Assembly: GCA_041447245.1 (NCBI GenBank)
Contig: JBGMEA010000023.1
Coordinates: 186,001 to 250,000 of the forward strand
Length of the DNA stretch: 64,000 bases
Source: JBGMEA01 sp041447245
Lineage (GTDB): Bacteria; Bacillota; Clostridia; Eubacteriales; Anaerofustaceae
Direction: 5' to 3'
The stretch's first letter is position 1. The number at the start of each line of letters is the position of its first letter. Positions 44,569 to 52,216 of this stretch are shown here, piece after piece. Under the pieces are notes generated by a model that worked only from the letters and a program-made list of their open reading frames with translations, made no database searches and had not been told where the DNA came from. Position numbers and translations under genes: made by a program.

Positions 44569-45531
44569 ATGATATCAATTCATTTAAAGGGGTGGATTCC
44601 AATTAAAATATATGATTGGCTGAAAAATGAAACCGCTAATATCTCGTCGAAATTAATCAGTATCAATTTTGATGAAATGTCCGATCTTCATTTGGTCAGT
44701 TTCGGATTGAAAAATCAGGTTTATGATCTGATCGAAATTCTAAGAAATGCTTTGTATCCGCATATTTACGAAACAAACGATACCGATATTCGCTTTTTGG
44801 AAACGGTCGTCAGCAAAAAAGTATGTGATGGCGTATTGCTTCTAAATTCGATATTGGAACAAGTATTCTTCGGCATGAACGAAAACAATGCGCAGGACAT
44901 CAAAGCAGGCGGAAAACTCGCGCGGGAGCAGGCAGATCAGATTTGTATGGAATTTTTCTGCAAATTACCGGACATCAGAGCACTGCTTTCAACAGACATA
45001 CACGCAGCTTATCGCGGAGACCCTGCAGCAACGGGGTTTGATGACGTCATTCTCAGTTATCCCTGCATCGAAGCAATTACAAATTATAGAATCGCGCACG
45101 AACTCTGGCTGAAAAAAGTGCCGCTCATTCCCCGTATCATTACGGAATATGCACATGCTCATACAGGCATCGACATTCATCCCGGTGCTAAAATCGGGAA
45201 TCATTTTTTCATTGATCACGGAACCGGTGTTGTGATCGGCGAAACCTGTGTCATCGGGAATAACGTAAAATTGTATCAGGGCGTCACGCTGGGTGCCAAA
45301 TCTTTTGAAACGGACGACAAAGGCAATCTGCTCAATATTAAACGTCATCCGAATATTGAAGATAATGTCATCATCTATTCCGGAGCAACAATCCTCGGAG
45401 GAGACACAACAGTCGGACATGACAGTATTATCGGCGGCAACGTATGGCTGACGAAATCCGTCCCGCCTTATTCCAAAGTATACAATTCGACACCCTTCCC
45501 TATTATCAAAGCAGATGACGAAAATTTTTAG
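44569..45531 (+). CDS. Serine O-acetyltransferase (EpsC/SAT type)
   Basis: About 320 residues. The N-terminal helical half is followed by the left-handed hexapeptide helix (IHPGAKIG, DHGTGVVIGETCVIG, LYQGVTLGA, IYSGATILGG). Catalytic His residues are in the DIHP and DHGTG motifs. It acetylates serine for cysteine synthesis. The start is uncertain: ATG 44569 has AGGAT eight bases upstream; in-frame ATG 44509 has no ribosome site. The N-terminus is longer than in CysE of E. coli, as in EpsC proteins. No cysK gene is adjacent. Confidence 0.88.
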   Translation: MISIHLKGWIPIKIYDWLKNETANISSKLISINFDEMSDLHLVSFGLKNQVYDLIEILRNALYPHIYETNDTDIRFLETVVSKKVCDGVLLLNSILEQVFFGMNENNAQDIKAGGKLAREQADQICMEFFCKLPDIRALLSTDIHAAYRGDPAATGFDDVILSYPCIEAITNYRIAHELWLKKVPLIPRIITEYAHAHTGIDIHPGAKIGNHFFIDHGTGVVIGETCVIGNNVKLYQGVTLGAKSFETDDKGNLLNIKRHPNIEDNVIIYSGATILGGDTTVGHDSIIGGNVWLTKSVPPYSKVYNSTPFPIIKADDENF

Positions 45532-45562
45532 ATTGCATTTCCTTACAAATCAAATAAAAAAG

Positions 45563-45597
45563 AACTGCCTGATTGATGATAAATCGGCAGTTTTTTT
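45563..45597 (+). terminator. Bidirectional terminator between cysE-like gene and corA
   Basis: Stem AACTGCC...GGCAGTT with an inner GATT/AATC stem, then seven T on the plus strand and TTCTTTTTTATTT on the minus strand. Confidence 0.85.
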
Positions 45598-45641
45598 CTT
45601 TATGAGCTCGACAGCAATCACGTTTGAATAACATATGTTAA

Positions 45642-46559
45642 TCAAAACCACTTATTTTTTGCAAAATAGATCACTTCGGCAATAACCAACAGCAGCGATA
45701 ACCCAATCACAAGAGGGTATCCGTAACTCCATCCGAACTCCGGCATTTTCAAATTCATTCCGTACCAACCGACAACAACAGTCAAGGGCATAAAAATAGC
45801 GGTAATGACGGTAAAAAGTTTCATGATGCTGTTTAAATTGATATCCATTTGTGTTTGGTATGCTTCTCTGATCTGAGTTACATAATCACGCAAATGAAGC
45901 ACATCGGCGTATAATCGCTTTGATTTATCGGAAATTCGCTTAATGTAACGCTTGTTGACAATATTCTGTGTCTCATTTTGATATAAGTCATCCATAATGT
46001 CCGCAAGCTGCTGATAATATTTCTTCAGCAGCATCAGTTTTTTGCGATAAGTAAAAATATCCTTGACATAATCTTGCTTCCTGGAATTGATCAGATCTTC
46101 TTCTATTAACGTAATTTGCTTTTCCATATTCTCAAAAACAATTGCGTCATCGGAAATTAAACGGTCGAAAAACAAATACAATATCTTCTCCGTACTTTCT
46201 TCCGCCAACGTTCCCTGATTGATTTCTCTAATCAATTGATCCACAATTTTATGCTTTTTGCAGATGAAAACCAAAACATTTTTTTTTGAGAAAATATAGA
46301 TATGAGAAAACGATTCTTTTGCATTCACCTCATGCGGTATTTGCAGCGAAATCAAAAAACCTTCGTGTTCCCAACTGACCGAGTTCAGCATTCCGTAATG
46401 AAGAATACCCTGTACGTATTCATCGGGAATAGTAAATAATTCTGCATTTTTCCGAAAATAATCATAGTCGAAAAAACAGACAATGGGTTGAGAGCTATTG
46501 TTTTTTATTTGAAAAATTTCCTCTTCTGTCAACAAACGATTTTCAATCGCTTTTAACAT
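45642..46559 (-). CDS. corA: CorA family magnesium transporter
   Basis: 305 residues. A large cytoplasmic N-terminal domain with a long helix region (about 120-240) is followed by two C-terminal membrane helices. The GMN selectivity motif is present in YGMNLKMPE, between them. It moves Mg2+ or related divalent ions. GGGGGG precedes the ATG. It is 16 bases after pyrE, so it may be the last gene of the pyr transcript. Confidence 0.92.
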   Translation of the reverse strand: MLKAIENRLLTEEEIFQIKNNSSQPIVCFFDYDYFRKNAELFTIPDEYVQGILHYGMLNSVSWEHEGFLISLQIPHEVNAKESFSHIYIFSKKNVLVFICKKHKIVDQLIREINQGTLAEESTEKILYLFFDRLISDDAIVFENMEKQITLIEEDLINSRKQDYVKDIFTYRKKLMLLKKYYQQLADIMDDLYQNETQNIVNKRYIKRISDKSKRLYADVLHLRDYVTQIREAYQTQMDINLNSIMKLFTVITAIFMPLTVVVGWYGMNLKMPEFGWSYGYPLVIGLSLLLVIAEVIYFAKNKWF

Positions 46560-46575
46560 AAAACGCCCCCCAAAT

Positions 46576-47157
46576 CTATTTTTTCATTTCCCTGCTGCCT
46601 GGTTTCTCCACGGGAAGTTTATTTTCTTTGCACAAAGGGCAATCATCGGGCCGGTAGGTATCGATATGAAGTTTCACACAACTGTAAACGGGCAGCGGGA
46701 AATCGCAATCGTCCGCTCTTCGATCCGCAATACAGGCCACTCCGACAATCTCTGCGCCCATATCGGTTAATATTTGTGCGGTTTCCATCGTGCTTTTCCC
46801 TGTTGTCACCACATCCTCGGTAATCAATATTCTGTCCCCGGGCTTCACACTGAACCCCCTGCGCAATTCCATTTTCCCATCTTTTCGTTCCGTAAAAATA
46901 CTTTCTTTCCAAAGCTGTCTGCCAATTTCATATGAGACAATAACTCCGCCCATTGCTGGGCCGCATACTTTGTCAATTTTCAATTCCCGCACTTGTTCAA
47001 CTGCAACCGACAGGACTTCGGCCGCTTTGTCGGGAAAGCGAAGGAGCTTGGCGCATTGAACATACGCGTTCGAGTGCAATCCTGAAGAGAGCAGAAAATG
47101 TCCGTTCAACAACGCATTCGTTTCCTGCAAAATTTCAATTACTCTATTTTTATTCAT
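46576..47157 (-). CDS. pyrE: Orotate phosphoribosyltransferase
   Basis: About 193 residues from ATG 47157. The PRPP motif reads RILITEDVVTTGKS. Other family blocks: FLLSSGLHSNAYVQCAKLL and GPAMGGVIVSYEIGRQL. It makes OMP from orotate. The C-terminus carries a short Cys pair (DDCPLCKEN), seen in the clostridial PyrE type. It lies 14 bases after pyrD. Confidence 0.95.
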   Translation of the reverse strand: MNKNRVIEILQETNALLNGHFLLSSGLHSNAYVQCAKLLRFPDKAAEVLSVAVEQVRELKIDKVCGPAMGGVIVSYEIGRQLWKESIFTERKDGKMELRRGFSVKPGDRILITEDVVTTGKSTMETAQILTDMGAEIVGVACIADRRADDCDFPLPVYSCVKLHIDTYRPDDCPLCKENKLPVEKPGSREMKK

Positions 47158-47171
47158 AATGGATAACCTCA

Positions 47172-48074
47172 CTAGATGATTTTTTTCAGTTGAGCGATAT
47201 TTTCAACTGCATTCTTTTTGCAATATTGATCCAATCCGTCAATAATTTTCAGAGGAGACAGCATATCATGAAACATTCCGGAACCAACCTGAACGACACT
47301 GGCGCCCGCCATGATAAATTCCAAAGCATCTTCCCATGTCAGAATCCCTCCGATTCCGCACACGGGAATACCGACACGATGCGCAACCTGATGCACCATG
47401 CGCAAAGCAATTGGCTTGATTGCGCTGCCGCTGAGCCCTGCATACAGATTATCAAAGACCGCTTCTTTTTTATTGATATCAATTGCCATTGCCTGAAAAG
47501 TATTCACCAGAGAAACAGCGTCTGCACCCGCAGCCTCAGCCGCCATCGCAGCGTCGGATATATTTTCTGCATTGGGAGAAAGTTTCACCATTAAAGGATG
47601 AATGGTAACCTGTTTGATTTTTTGGGTGATATATTCCACATCCGCCGCACGGATGCCAAATGCCATACCACCTTTTTTGACGTTCGGGCATGATATGTTC
47701 AATTCAAGAATATCAATTTCGGTTTGATTCAGCATTTCTGCGGCAAGTACGTATTCATCTTCGCATCCACCGCCTAAATTTACGATGACAGCCGAACCAT
47801 ATGATTTCATTCGTTCATATTCCCGCTCGATAAATTGCTGAACTCCCGGATTCTGCAATCCGATACTGTTCATCACTCCGGATGCAGTTTCCCAAATTCT
47901 GATCCCGGTATTCCCTTTTTTCGAGTCGAGCGTCAAACCTTTCGAACAAATACCGCCTAATTTCCCCACATCGTAAAATCGGCTGTATTCTTCACCGAAC
48001 CCAAATGTTCCGCTTGCCGCAATGATTGGATTTTTCATTGAAATTCCGAGGAATTCAGTTTCCAGTCTATTCAT
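47172..48074 (-). CDS. pyrD: Dihydroorotate dehydrogenase, class 1B catalytic subunit
   Basis: About 300 residues from ATG 48074, with GAGG six bases upstream; longer in-frame starts run into pyrK. FMN barrel motifs: NPIIAASGTFGFG, LELNISCPNVKKGG (active Cys), VKLSPNAENI, and GIGGI. The 1B enzyme uses NAD through PyrK, whose gene overlaps this one by eight bases. Confidence 0.95.
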   Translation of the reverse strand: MNRLETEFLGISMKNPIIAASGTFGFGEEYSRFYDVGKLGGICSKGLTLDSKKGNTGIRIWETASGVMNSIGLQNPGVQQFIEREYERMKSYGSAVIVNLGGGCEDEYVLAAEMLNQTEIDILELNISCPNVKKGGMAFGIRAADVEYITQKIKQVTIHPLMVKLSPNAENISDAAMAAEAAGADAVSLVNTFQAMAIDINKKEAVFDNLYAGLSGSAIKPIALRMVHQVAHRVGIPVCGIGGILTWEDALEFIMAGASVVQVGSGMFHDMLSPLKIIDGLDQYCKKNAVENIAQLKKII

Positions 48075-48774
48075 AAAAAACCTCTTCGGAAATAAATACC
48101 GGCCCATCTTTGCATACTCTTTGCATTCCGGATTTCGTTTCGACGGCACAACCCAAGCAAGCTCCGACTGCACATGCCATCCGACTTTCCAATGAAACCT
48201 GCAATCGTATCGAGTTTTTGGAAACTCTGTCATGCAATGCTTTCATCATCGGTTCCGGACCGCATGTAATCATCTCCTTGGTCAGATCAAGTCGAACCTC
48301 ATCAGTGACTTTGCCGCCGATATTAATTTTGATCAAGTCGGCGATGTTCTGAAATTTACCAGCATAAAAGCTGCTTTGCTGAAATCCGAGATAAACAATC
48401 GTTCTGCGATGAGGGTAAATTTTATTGAAGCACTTAACGGCATAATACAACGGAGCAATTCCGATTCCCCCACCCACAAAAATCATGTCGCTGTCAAAGA
48501 ATTGAAAACCGTTTCCAAACGGACCCGTAAGATCAATCTGCATTCCTGCTTTCATATCGGCTATACATGAAGTTCCGCGCCCTTTACGCTGATAAAGAAA
48601 AGTAATTTGATTTTCATGAATGTCATTGATGCTGATTGGTCTAGGCAAAAACGGATCCATTGTGCTGCTCGCTTTGAGCATATAGAACTGCCCGGCATCT
48701 CCCGTATATCTGCCCGAGATATCCAACTGGAAAATACCGGGACTGATTTCTTCATTTTTAATAATCAAAGCCAC
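48067..48774 (-). CDS. pyrK: Dihydroorotate dehydrogenase electron transfer subunit PyrK
   Basis: 235 residues. FAD site RPISIND and NAD site GGGIGIAPLYY are visible, and the [2Fe-2S] cysteines are in CAVGACLGC...C near residue 210. It passes electrons from PyrD to NAD. GTG start 48774 lies inside the end of pyrF, with AAGGAGG upstream. Confidence 0.95.
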   Translation of the reverse strand: MALIIKNEEISPGIFQLDISGRYTGDAGQFYMLKASSTMDPFLPRPISINDIHENQITFLYQRKGRGTSCIADMKAGMQIDLTGPFGNGFQFFDSDMIFVGGGIGIAPLYYAVKCFNKIYPHRRTIVYLGFQQSSFYAGKFQNIADLIKINIGGKVTDEVRLDLTKEMITCGPEPMMKALHDRVSKNSIRLQVSLESRMACAVGACLGCAVETKSGMQRVCKDGPVFISEEVFYE

Positions 48775-49619
48775 TTTCCGATATCCTCCTTCATCGCCAG
48801 AACCGCTTTTCTGGATTCTTCCTCAAAACCAACTTCCAATCCTTTCTTCACATGCGCAGCGATGATCCCTCTGGAAGAATTCACAACTCCGCAAATCCCT
48901 TCCGAAAAAAGCTGTGCCAAATCTTTTCCCGTTCCGCCCTGAGCCCCGTAACCCGGGATCAGGAAAAAAGTATTCGGCATAAGCGGTTTGATTCGCTTGA
49001 TTTCATCCGGATATGTTAATCCGATAACCGCGCCAATCGAGGAAAATCCGCTGTCGTCAACGAACTGAGCGCCCCATTTCGCTACGTTTTTTGCCATTAG
49101 CTGATAGACATATTCATGATTCACTTCGATATTCTGTATATCCACACCGGAGGGATTGGATGTTTTGACCAAAACAAACGCACCTTTCGCCCCCGTTTGA
49201 AAATAAGAATAAAAAGGAGAAATCGCATCCTCTCCCATATAGGCATTTAAAGTAACATAATCTGCTTCAAATTCACCGCTGAAGTGTGCCTCCGCGTATT
49301 TTTCGGCAGTAGCCGCAATGTCTCCTCGTTTGATATCTGCAATTGAAATTTTTTCTTTCGAAGCGAGATATTTCAATGTTCTGGAATATGCCGACAATCC
49401 TTCCAATCCCAGAGATTCATAATAGGCAATTTGCACTTTAAAGCAAGCCACTTCATCGCAGACTGCATCAATAATCAGCTTGTTGAACTCGAATACCTTT
49501 TCGGACAGCGAAACATCCTTGCTCATGATATAATCCGGAATATATTTCAAATCCGTATCCAACCCCACACAAACCCCCTTGTGCTTGTTTGATTCACGAA
49601 GTAACTTCTCTGCTATCAT
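48765..49619 (-). CDS. pyrF: Orotidine-5'-phosphate decarboxylase, type 2
   Basis: 284 residues, the longer type 2 form. Catalytic lysines in FKVQIAYYE and IADIKRGD; the phosphate loop is in PGYGAQGG. It converts OMP to UMP. It overlaps pyrC by 26 bases and pyrK by 10. Confidence 0.95.
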   Translation of the reverse strand: MIAEKLLRESNKHKGVCVGLDTDLKYIPDYIMSKDVSLSEKVFEFNKLIIDAVCDEVACFKVQIAYYESLGLEGLSAYSRTLKYLASKEKISIADIKRGDIAATAEKYAEAHFSGEFEADYVTLNAYMGEDAISPFYSYFQTGAKGAFVLVKTSNPSGVDIQNIEVNHEYVYQLMAKNVAKWGAQFVDDSGFSSIGAVIGLTYPDEIKRIKPLMPNTFFLIPGYGAQGGTGKDLAQLFSEGICGVVNSSRGIIAAHVKKGLEVGFEEESRKAVLAMKEDIGKWL

Positions 49620-50754
49620 ATTTGATCTTACCGCCTATCATTGTTAATAATACCTTCCCTAGTATTTCTTTTCCGGCAAACGGAGTGTTGTTTGATTTTG
49701 AAACAAAGTTTTCGGGAAGAATTGTCTGTTTTTTGTCAGGATCAATGAAAACCAGGTCGGCATCGTATCCTTCCTTCAACCGTCCTTTTCTCAATCCGAG
49801 CAAAGATGCAGGTTTACCGGAAATCATCTCTGACAGTCTGTTAAGCGAAAGGTTATTTTCATGAAAAATACTCCAGTACATGCCGAATGCAACTTCGATA
49901 TTGTCGATTCCGGGAGCGCCGTTTTCTTTGTCTTGCTTGGAATGCGGTGCGTGATCAGTCGCCAATACATCAATCACGCCCTGCCTGATTCCCGCAATCA
50001 GAGCAAGAACATCTTTTTCGGCAGCAAACGGAGGATTGACCTTATAATCCAAACCGTAACCGAATAAATGATGAGGCGTAACTTCACACGTAAATTTCAT
50101 TCCATTTTTTTTGGCCTCTCCGATAATACCAAGACTTTTCTCTGTACTGATATGGCATATATGCAAATTTCCACCGATTTCAGTCAGCAATCGTAAATCC
50201 CGTTCAATAATTTCTTCTTCAGGCTGACAATGGGTACAAAGCACAAAATCATTCGTTGACGAAGATTTCAGAGCTTCCCGCATAAATTGTTCGTTCTCAA
50301 TAGTATTCCCGTCATTCGAAAAAATCGGCGTCACATCCCTCATCAAATCATGTGCCGACAATACTTTATCGTGCAGATCCAAACCTAACGCACCAATCTG
50401 AATGTAATTCAGCAGTTCCAAAGAATTTGCCTTTTCCTGATTTGCAGCAATCCTGTCTGCCCGATCCATGACAGGCATCGTGTTTGCCATCCCGCATACA
50501 GTACCATACCCGCCTTTGAGTGCTGCATGAAATCCGGTAAGGAAATCTTCCTTATACTCATATCCCGGCGTTCTGAAATGAGAATGCATGTCAACAAATG
50601 CCGGCATTACGATCATTCCGGTTGCATCAATCACGGAAGAACACTCTTTCCGAATATCTCCGATCTTACGGATTATGCCGTCTTCGAGCAAAATATCATT
50701 CTGCTCGGATCTGACTTGATCAACCAAATGAGCATTTTTTACGATGAGTTTCAT
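49594..50754 (-). CDS. pyrC: Dihydroorotase
   Basis: 386 residues of the class I amidohydrolase type. Metal ligands are in DMHSHFRTPG near the start, and ATDHAPHSKQ about residue 290. It cyclises carbamoyl aspartate. The gap to pyrI is 20 bases. Confidence 0.95.
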   Translation of the reverse strand: MKLIVKNAHLVDQVRSEQNDILLEDGIIRKIGDIRKECSSVIDATGMIVMPAFVDMHSHFRTPGYEYKEDFLTGFHAALKGGYGTVCGMANTMPVMDRADRIAANQEKANSLELLNYIQIGALGLDLHDKVLSAHDLMRDVTPIFSNDGNTIENEQFMREALKSSSTNDFVLCTHCQPEEEIIERDLRLLTEIGGNLHICHISTEKSLGIIGEAKKNGMKFTCEVTPHHLFGYGLDYKVNPPFAAEKDVLALIAGIRQGVIDVLATDHAPHSKQDKENGAPGIDNIEVAFGMYWSIFHENNLSLNRLSEMISGKPASLLGLRKGRLKEGYDADLVFIDPDKKQTILPENFVSKSNNTPFAGKEILGKVLLTMIGGKIKYDSREVTS

Positions 50755-50774
50755 ATCATTATCCTAATCGTTTG

Positions 50775-51197
50775 CTAAAGACTTGTCAAGCCGTCGCAAT
50801 ATTCGCATTGAAATATCTTTTTTTCACGATCAAACAATGTGAATTTTATTTGATCGGTTTGTTCGGTTTTTGTGATACATCTGGGATTTTTACATTCCAA
50901 AATGCCGTAAACTTCCTCGGGCAATGCCACCTGGATTTTCTTGACTCGGATTCCGTCCTCCACATAATTGACCGTGGCTCCGGGATCAACCAATCCCAAT
51001 ACATCAAAATCCAATTCCAAATCGGTTTCGATCTTAATCAAATCCTTTTTCCCCATTTTTTTGCTTGGCACATTGCGCAGCAGCACCACGACATCATCCA
51101 GTTGATCCAGACCAAGCTGAGAGAACAACTTATACCCCTGACCCGGTTCGATATGATCGATTACGATTCCTTTTTTCAGTTTCGAAACATTGATCAT
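50775..51197 (-). CDS. pyrI: Aspartate carbamoyltransferase regulatory subunit
   Basis: About 140 residues from ATG 51197, with GAGGAGG upstream. The N-terminal half is the nucleotide-binding domain. The C-terminal zinc domain has CKNPRC ... CEYC. It makes ATCase allosteric, responding to CTP and ATP. The start codon lies just after the pyrB stop. Confidence 0.95.
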   Translation of the reverse strand: MINVSKLKKGIVIDHIEPGQGYKLFSQLGLDQLDDVVVLLRNVPSKKMGKKDLIKIETDLELDFDVLGLVDPGATVNYVEDGIRVKKIQVALPEEVYGILECKNPRCITKTEQTDQIKFTLFDREKKIFQCEYCDGLTSL

Positions 51198-51198
51198 T

Positions 51199-52131
51199 TC
51201 AATCCTCCTCTTCTTCCGCAACGCCGAGCAAGTGCATAATCAGTGACATTCGGATATACATCCCTAATTTTGCCTGATCAAAATAAATACATCTCGGATC
51301 ATCATCCACTTCGGTGGATATTTCGTTCACCCTCGGCAGCGGATGCATCACAATCATGTCTTTTTTTGCTTTTTTCATTTTTTCCTGATCAAGGATGAAA
51401 TAGTCTTTCAATCTGAGATATTCCTCTTCGCTCACGAAACGTTCCCTCTGAACGCGGGACATATACAAAATATCCAATTCTCCGATGGATTGATCCAGAC
51501 TGTTTGTCTCTTTGTATTCGATTTTTCCGTCCAGTTCTTTTGTAATATTCTCCGGCATCCTGAGTTCTTCCGGAGAGATAAAGATAAAGCGCATATTCGC
51601 ATACCTGCTCAGCGCTTTAATCAGAGAATGAATTGTCCTTCCGAATTTTAAATCTCCGCAAACCCCAACGACATGATTGTCAAGAGAATGTTTGTAATGG
51701 CGGATGGTGAATAAATCTGTCAATGTTTGTGTGGGATGCTGATGTCCTCCGTCTCCGGCATTGATAACAGGCACAGCGCTCGCTTTGCTCATCAGGTGCG
51801 CAGCTCCCTCTTTCGGACTGCGGCACACAATCAGATCCACATAATTGGAAATTGTTCTGGTAGTGTCGGAAAGCGTTTCTCCTTTGGCAGTGCTTGAAGT
51901 ATTTGGGTCGGAAAACCCAAGAACATTTCCGCCCAACCGATACATTGCAGCATCAAAAGAAAATTTAGTCCTTGTCGACGGTTCAAAAAAAAGACTTGCC
52001 ATCAGCTTTCCTTTGCATACTTCCGAAAATTTCGAAGGGTTTGCAACAATGCTGTCTGCAAGTCTGAATAATTGATTGAGTTCTTCGACGGTAAAGTCGG
52101 TGGGGACGATCAGATGTCTCCCTTTCAACAT
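51199..52131 (-). CDS. pyrB: Aspartate carbamoyltransferase catalytic subunit
   Basis: 310 residues. Carbamoyl-phosphate loop FFEPSTRTKFSF, the 80s loop GETLSDT, GDGGHQHPTQTLTDL, and HPLPRVNEI. It is the first gene of the pyr operon. ATG 52131 has GAGG upstream. The E. coli-type catalytic plus PyrI pair points to feedback control by nucleotides. Confidence 0.96.
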   Translation of the reverse strand: MLKGRHLIVPTDFTVEELNQLFRLADSIVANPSKFSEVCKGKLMASLFFEPSTRTKFSFDAAMYRLGGNVLGFSDPNTSSTAKGETLSDTTRTISNYVDLIVCRSPKEGAAHLMSKASAVPVINAGDGGHQHPTQTLTDLFTIRHYKHSLDNHVVGVCGDLKFGRTIHSLIKALSRYANMRFIFISPEELRMPENITKELDGKIEYKETNSLDQSIGELDILYMSRVQRERFVSEEEYLRLKDYFILDQEKMKKAKKDMIVMHPLPRVNEISTEVDDDPRCIYFDQAKLGMYIRMSLIMHLLGVAEEEED

Positions 52132-52162
52132 AAAACTTACCTCGTATTATTTTTTCTATGAG

Positions 52163-52191
52163 ATTATATCGTATTGAATCACTGTTGTCAA
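52163..52191 (-). promoter_or_regulatory. Promoter of the pyr operon
   Basis: Exact TTGACA (52186-52191) and TATAAT (52163-52168) with a 17-base spacer on the minus strand. The leader to the pyrB ATG is only about 25 bases, so there is no room for a PyrR attenuator. Confidence 0.9.
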
Positions 52192-52216
52192 GCACCCTTT
52201 AAAATCAAATGTAATT

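Noticed and set aside
44542..44570. TTGACA-N17-TACTAT inside the serine acetyltransferase start region
   Set aside because: It would start transcription after the likely start codon, so it is probably chance or would imply a much shorter protein.
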